This document shows, piece by piece, positions 5,429 through 8,267 of a stretch of 8,267 bases of DNA (positions within the stretch are counted from its first letter, which is position 1; every line of letters starts with the position of its first letter). The position numbers and the translations under genes are program-made. The stretch is taken from the NCBI GenBank assembly GCA_023488865.1, contig JAMDDG010000367.1, forward strand, positions 1-8,267, given 5' to 3'. The notes under the pieces are model-generated. The model saw only the letters and a program-made list of their open reading frames with translations. It did no database searches and had not been told where the DNA came from. Source of the stretch: Bacteroidota bacterium. Lineage in GTDB: Bacteria > Bacteroidota > Bacteroidia > Bacteroidales > Prolixibacteraceae.

Positions 5429-6553
5429 TCATAGCGTTCCTTTTGAACTGGGCAGCGAATCCTGATAAGGGTCTTTCCTTATCGCCATCCTGATGGAACG
5501 GGCAAATGCCTTGAAGATTCCTTCAATTTTATGGTGCTCGTTGGTGCCTTCGGCCCAGATGTTCAGGTTGCAGAGCGCAGCATCCGAGAATGATTTGAAA
5601 AAATGTTGGAAGAGCTCGGTCGGTACATCACCGACATACTCGCGCTGAAACTCTGCTTCCCAAACTAACCAGGGCCTGCCGCCGAAATCGAGGGCAACCT
5701 GTGCCAGACAGTCGTCCATTGGGAGACAAAATCCGTAACGTTCGATCCCCCGCTTGTCGCCCAGCGCTTTTCGGATCACCTCTCCCAATGCGATGGCGGT
5801 ATCTTCGACGGTATGGTGTTCGTCCACTTCCAGGTCGCCGATCACCTGAACGGTGAGGTCGCAACCGGAGTGGGTGGCTATTTGCTGCAACATGTGGTCG
5901 AAAAAATGGAGTCCTGTCGAAATCCGGCTGATCCCTTTCCCGGCCAGGTTGATTTCGACAAAGATGTTGGTCTCCTTCGTCTCCCTTTTAACTGTGGCTT
6001 TGCGCCCGGATTCTGCCAAAAACTGGAAGATTTCATCCCAACTATCTGTTACGATGTCACAATTAGATGAGAGGTTGCTATCTATCAGATCGTTGGCGCG
6101 TTCTTCCGGGGCATACCAGATGGCTTTGGAACCCAGGTTCTTGGCCAATTGCACATCGGTAAGCCGGTCTCCAATCACGTAGGAGTTGGCCAGATCGTAC
6201 GAGCCATCGAGATATTCCTGCAAAAGGCCGGTCTCAGGTTTCCGCGTAGGGGCCTGGTCTTCCGGGAAAGAACAATCGATGAAGATCCGCTTGAAAGTGA
6301 CCCCTTCGTTTTCAAAAGCTTTCAGCACTTTCCCCTGGACAAGGTGAAAATTCTCCTCAGGATACGCATCCGTCCCCATGCCGTCCTGGTTGGAGACCAT
6401 AACCAACTCGTAATCCAGATGTTTGCCAATGGCATATAAATTTCGGAATACCCCTGGCAGAAATTCGAGTTTTTCGAGTGTATCTACCTGAAAATCATTC
6501 TCTGGTTCGACGATAAGCGTGCCGTCTCGGTCGATAAAAAGAGCCTTTTTCAT
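5429..6553 (-). CDS. hisB: Bifunctional histidinol-phosphatase / imidazoleglycerol-phosphate dehydratase
   Basis: This 374-residue cytoplasmic fusion catalyses steps 6 (IGP dehydration, C-terminal) and 8 (histidinol-phosphate dephosphorylation, N-terminal). The HAD phosphatase domain (about 1-165) has the D8-R-D10-G-T nucleophile motif, V-S-N-Q-D (53-57), Lys105 in T-R-K-P, and G-D-R-L-T-D (128-133). The dehydratase domain (about 187-374) has the metal-binding motifs F-F-D-H220, D-E-H-H-T-V-E-D (244-251) and E-H-H-K-I-E-G (339-345). The zinc loop of the E. coli phosphatase domain (Cys-x-His ... Cys-x-Cys just before R-K-P) is not conserved: the segment 92-106 reads I-D-C-S-F-P-E-D-Q-A-P-T-R-K-P, with only Cys94 left. 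It starts 69 nt after hisC, with an A-rich repeat directly before the ATG. Confidence 0.97.
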   Translation of the reverse strand: MKKALFIDRDGTLIVEPENDFQVDTLEKLEFLPGVFRNLYAIGKHLDYELVMVSNQDGMGTDAYPEENFHLVQGKVLKAFENEGVTFKRIFIDCSFPEDQAPTRKPETGLLQEYLDGSYDLANSYVIGDRLTDVQLAKNLGSKAIWYAPEERANDLIDSNLSSNCDIVTDSWDEIFQFLAESGRKATVKRETKETNIFVEINLAGKGISRISTGLHFFDHMLQQIATHSGCDLTVQVIGDLEVDEHHTVEDTAIALGEVIRKALGDKRGIERYGFCLPMDDCLAQVALDFGGRPWLVWEAEFQREYVGDVPTELFQHFFKSFSDAALCNLNIWAEGTNEHHKIEGIFKAFARSIRMAIRKDPYQDSLPSSKGTL

Positions 6554-6555
6554 TA

Positions 6556-6574
6556 AATTTTGGATTTTGGATTT
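6556..6574 (-). repeat. A-rich AAATCC tandem repeat abutting the hisB start codon
   Basis: This tract is identical over 19 bases to 472-490. It ends two bases before the hisB ATG, against one base before the amidase ATG. In both cases it is the only candidate translation-initiation sequence. The purU leader (5248-5264 region) carries a looser AAAATCTAAAAT version directly before its ATG. Confidence 0.6.
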
Positions 6575-6591
6575 TCAATTTTCGATTGAGC

Positions 6592-6630
6592 TTCATTTCC
6601 ACATTTCCACATTTTCACATTTTCAAATTA
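6592..6630. repeat. TTTCCACA/TTTTCACA tandem repeat covering the hisC stop codon
   Basis: Units of 8-9 nt (TTTCCACA, TTTTCACA) span the end of hisC, whose TGA (6625-6623) lies inside the block. Bases 6592-6615 are the perfect 24-nt reverse complement of 7697-7720 on the other side of hisC. Bases 6608-6630 are identical to 7798-7820 at the end of hisD. With 6556-6574 it fills nearly the whole 69-nt hisC-hisB spacer. Confidence 0.7.
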
Positions 6631-7666
6631 CCCCAATTTCTTTCAAAGCATCTATCAGCATTTTGTTCTCGGCTTCCGTTCCTACCGTGATGCGCAAGGT
6701 CTCGCCACAGAGCTGAACCTTGGAGCGGTCGCGGACGATAATCTGTCGCTTCACCAACGCATCATAAATTTTTTTTGCAGCCGTGGTCTTTACCAGGATA
6801 AAATTGGCATCGCTGGGAAAGAGCCTGATGACATTCGGCAATTTAGCCAAATCTTTTGTCAGTACGATTTTTTGCTGCAGGATTTTCTTTACCCAATCTT
6901 CTTTCTTTTCAGGTGACTGGAGCATTTCCAGCGCTTTGTTCTGGGTAAGCAGATTGATGTTGTAGGGATATTTTATTTTGCTGAGTAATGCAATAATTTC
7001 GTGCGAGGCAAAAGCCATTCCGAGCCTTATTCCTGCCAATCCCCACGCTTTGGAGAGTGTCTGCAGGATTACCAGATTGGGGTATTTTTCCAGGTTAGCC
7101 AGCAGTGATTTCTCAGGACAAAAGTCAATGTATGCTTCATCCAGGACAACCAACCCGTTAAATTCGTTGATGATCCGGAGTATCTCTTTCTGATCCAGCG
7201 CATTCCCGGTAGGGTTGTTGGGAGAGCAAAGAAAAATCAGTTTGGTGGACGAATCAACAGCAGCCAGAATCTTGGCGGCATTAAGGCTGTAATTTTCTTC
7301 CAGTAAAACCTCCCGGTAGGCGACATTGTTGATATCGGCGGCTACGTGGTACATGCCATAGGTAGGCGCGATGGCAACGGCGTTGTCAATGCCGGGTTCG
7401 CAAAAGGCCCGGAAAAGCAGGTCGATCGGCTCATCGCTGCCGTTGCCTAAGAAAATGTGACCGGTTGGCACGTTTTTGAGCTGACTGATCCGCTCTTTGA
7501 GCGCCAGCTGCCGCGGATCGGGATAGCGGTTGAAGGGCGCGTTGAACGGGTTTTCGTTGGCATCCAGAAAAACCGACGCCTCGCCGGTAAACTCATCGCG
7601 TGCGCTGGAGTACGGGTGCAGGGCAAGGATGTTTTTTCGGGTGATATCTTGTAGGCTAAAATTCAT
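6623..7666 (-). CDS. hisC: Histidinol-phosphate aminotransferase
   Basis: HisC transfers an amino group from glutamate to imidazole-acetol phosphate (step 7). It is a PLP-dependent fold-type I enzyme of the class I/II aminotransferase family, 347 residues, usual length. Lys206 in T-L-S-K-A-W-G-L-A-G is the PLP Schiff-base lysine. Asp176 in L-D-E-A-Y-I-D-F and Asn151 in S-P-N-N-P-T-G-N contact the cofactor, Tyr103 lies in P-T-Y-G-M-Y, and Arg325 in L-R-I-T-V-G-T should bind the substrate carboxylate or phosphate. The N-terminal L-D-A-N-E-N-P motif (34-40) is characteristic of HisC. Start ATG 7666 is preceded by A/T-rich sequence without Shine-Dalgarno. It lies 151 nt after hisD, and its last codons and stop run into a repeat shared with the hisD 3' end. 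Confidence 0.97.
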   Translation of the reverse strand: MNFSLQDITRKNILALHPYSSARDEFTGEASVFLDANENPFNAPFNRYPDPRQLALKERISQLKNVPTGHIFLGNGSDEPIDLLFRAFCEPGIDNAVAIAPTYGMYHVAADINNVAYREVLLEENYSLNAAKILAAVDSSTKLIFLCSPNNPTGNALDQKEILRIINEFNGLVVLDEAYIDFCPEKSLLANLEKYPNLVILQTLSKAWGLAGIRLGMAFASHEIIALLSKIKYPYNINLLTQNKALEMLQSPEKKEDWVKKILQQKIVLTKDLAKLPNVIRLFPSDANFILVKTTAAKKIYDALVKRQIIVRDRSKVQLCGETLRITVGTEAENKMLIDALKEIGVI

Positions 7667-7690
7667 GCTGTATCTTTATTTTAATTAGGA

Positions 7691-7720
7691 AATTGGAAAA
7701 TGTGGAAATGTGGAAATGAA
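7691..7720. repeat. GGAAATGT tandem repeat in the hisC leader (inverted copy)
   Basis: This tract of GGAAATGT units starts 24 nt upstream of the hisC ATG. Bases 7697-7720 are the exact reverse complement of 6592-6615, so hisC is bracketed by perfect 24-nt inverted repeats. It is also partly complementary to 7798-7820, so the hisD-hisC transcript could fold back across the 77 nt between them. Confidence 0.7.
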
Positions 7721-7797
7721 GAACGCCGCGGCATTGATTTACTCGTTTTAATGGTGAAATATTTACTTAAATCTTGCATCTGCTCTTCCCTAATTTT

Positions 7798-7820
7798 CAC
7801 ATTTTCACATTTTCAAATTA
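7798..7820. repeat. TTTTCACA repeat overlapping the hisD stop codon
   Basis: These 23 bases are identical to 6608-6630 at the end of hisC. The hisD TAA (7820-7818) forms the right end of the block. The intervening 7721-7790 is A/T-rich and holds no ORF, promoter or terminator that I can support. Confidence 0.7.
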
Positions 7821-8267
7821 TTTTTTATTCCGAATTGTCACGGCATTCTTGTGTGCATCCAGATGTTCGGCCGCAGCCATCTTTTCGATCACGGGCCCGA
7901 GTTGCTGCAAACCCTCTTTGGAGATCTCCTGGTAAGTAATTTTCTTGCAAAAGCTGTCGAGGTTGAGTCCGCTTACCGATCTCGCCCAGCCGTTGGTAGG
8001 CAATGTGTGATTGGTGCCTGAGGCATAATCGCCCGCACTTTCCGGGGTATAAGGGCCAATAAAAACGGAACCGGCATTGGTTACTTTTTCGGCTAACTGT
8101 CCAGCCTGATCGACGTGAAGGATCAGGTGTTCGGGAGCATAAAAGTTGATAAGCGCCAGCACCTCTTCCATGGTTTTCAGCAATACTATCCGGCTGTGTG
8201 CCAGGGCGGCTGCTGCGATTTCCTTGCGGGGAAGCGGCTCTAATTGTTTGGTGAGCTCGGCCGACAC
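7818..8267 (-). CDS. hisD: Histidinol dehydrogenase, C-terminal 149 residues (gene continues past the right edge)
   Basis: HisD oxidises L-histidinol to L-histidine in two NAD+-dependent steps (9 and 10) using a catalytic zinc. The open frame reaches the window edge, and the codon there (GTG) is internal, because full-length HisD is about 430 residues. Counting from the edge, A-P-E-H-L at 44-48 gives the catalytic Glu46/His47 pair (E. coli Glu326/His327). Asp80 in A-G-D-Y-A-S-G-T-N-H matches zinc ligand Asp360, and His135 in A-E-H-L-D-A-H-K-N-A-V matches zinc ligand His419. The fragment ends a normal distance after the last motif, so the C-terminus is intact. The NAD-binding domain lies outside the window. 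hisD usually follows hisG, which is presumably the next gene to the right. Confidence 0.97.
   Translation of the reverse strand: MSAELTKQLEPLPRKEIAAAALAHSRIVLLKTMEEVLALINFYAPEHLILHVDQAGQLAEKVTNAGSVFIGPYTPESAGDYASGTNHTLPTNGWARSVSGLNLDSFCKKITYQEISKEGLQQLGPVIEKMAAAEHLDAHKNAVTIRNKK

Larger units (their letters stand above)
623..8267 (-). other. Histidine biosynthesis gene cluster hisD-C-B-(purU)-(tlpA-like)-H-A-F-IE
   Basis: Nine consecutive genes on one strand cover histidine synthesis steps 2-10, with two non-his genes inside. Spacers in transcription order are 151 nt (hisD-hisC), 69 (hisC-hisB), 181 (hisB-purU), 215 (purU-tlpA-like), 114 (tlpA-like-hisH), 2 (hisH-hisA), 14 (hisA-hisF) and 140 (hisF-hisIE). 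Only hisH-A-F is tight enough to be called one transcript from spacing alone. The whole cluster may be one operon reading in from hisG beyond the right edge, or several units. No clear internal promoter of the Bacteroidota type (TTTG ... TAnnTTTG) was found. Confidence 0.8.

Noticed and set aside
5628..5864. Minus-strand frame overlapping hisB in another phase, rich in Arg and Gly
   Set aside because: Typical out-of-frame shadow of a GC-richer coding segment; it lies over the conserved dehydratase metal motifs.
7667..7817. Possible internal promoter for hisC
   Set aside because: A/T-rich sequence is present, but I could not find the Bacteroidota pair TTTG and TAnnTTTG at proper spacing.

Overview
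The window is a minus-strand histidine-biosynthesis locus, almost certainly from the Bacteroidota and most likely a Bacteroidales-type anaerobe or relative. Four things support this. The gene order in the direction of transcription is hisD-hisC-hisB-(purU)-(tlpA-like)-hisH-hisA-hisF-hisIE. HisB and HisIE are both bifunctional fusions. No start codon has a convincing Shine-Dalgarno sequence; upstream regions are A/T-rich instead. The intergenic short-motif repeats are of the kind common in that phylum. The order-level call is inference; the protein identifications rest on clear motifs.

Layout, right to left, which is the direction of transcription. The window opens inside hisD (C-terminal 149 residues, 8267-7818). 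Then come hisC (7666-6623), hisB (6553-5429), purU (5247-4375), a secreted TlpA/thioredoxin-like protein (4159-3593), the tight block hisH-hisA-hisF (3478-1363, gaps of 2 and 14 nt) and hisIE (1222-623). A candidate intrinsic terminator lies at 579-535. After it, a separate partial gene for a secreted DUF1460/NlpC-P60-like peptidoglycan amidase begins at 470 and runs off the left edge.

The his genes cover pathway steps 2 to 10: HisIE steps 2 and 3, HisA step 4, HisH with HisF step 5, HisB steps 6 and 8, HisC step 7, HisD steps 9 and 10. Only hisG (step 1) and the first two thirds of HisD are missing, presumably just beyond the right edge. HisH/HisF also release AICAR, which enters purine synthesis and needs 10-formyl-THF. 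PurU, which hydrolyses 10-formyl-THF, is therefore a metabolically sensible passenger. The TlpA-like protein has no obvious role in the pathway.

I see no novel multi-gene system. The unusual part is the spacers. Every his-region junction looser than about 60 nt is packed with short-motif tandem or dispersed repeats, several of them shared between junctions, while the hisH-A-F block has none. Some copies overlap stop codons, abut start codons, or appear to have become part of the TlpA-like signal-peptide coding sequence. No intergenic stretch exceeds 300 nt, and I saw no tRNA, rRNA, CRISPR array or insertion sequence.
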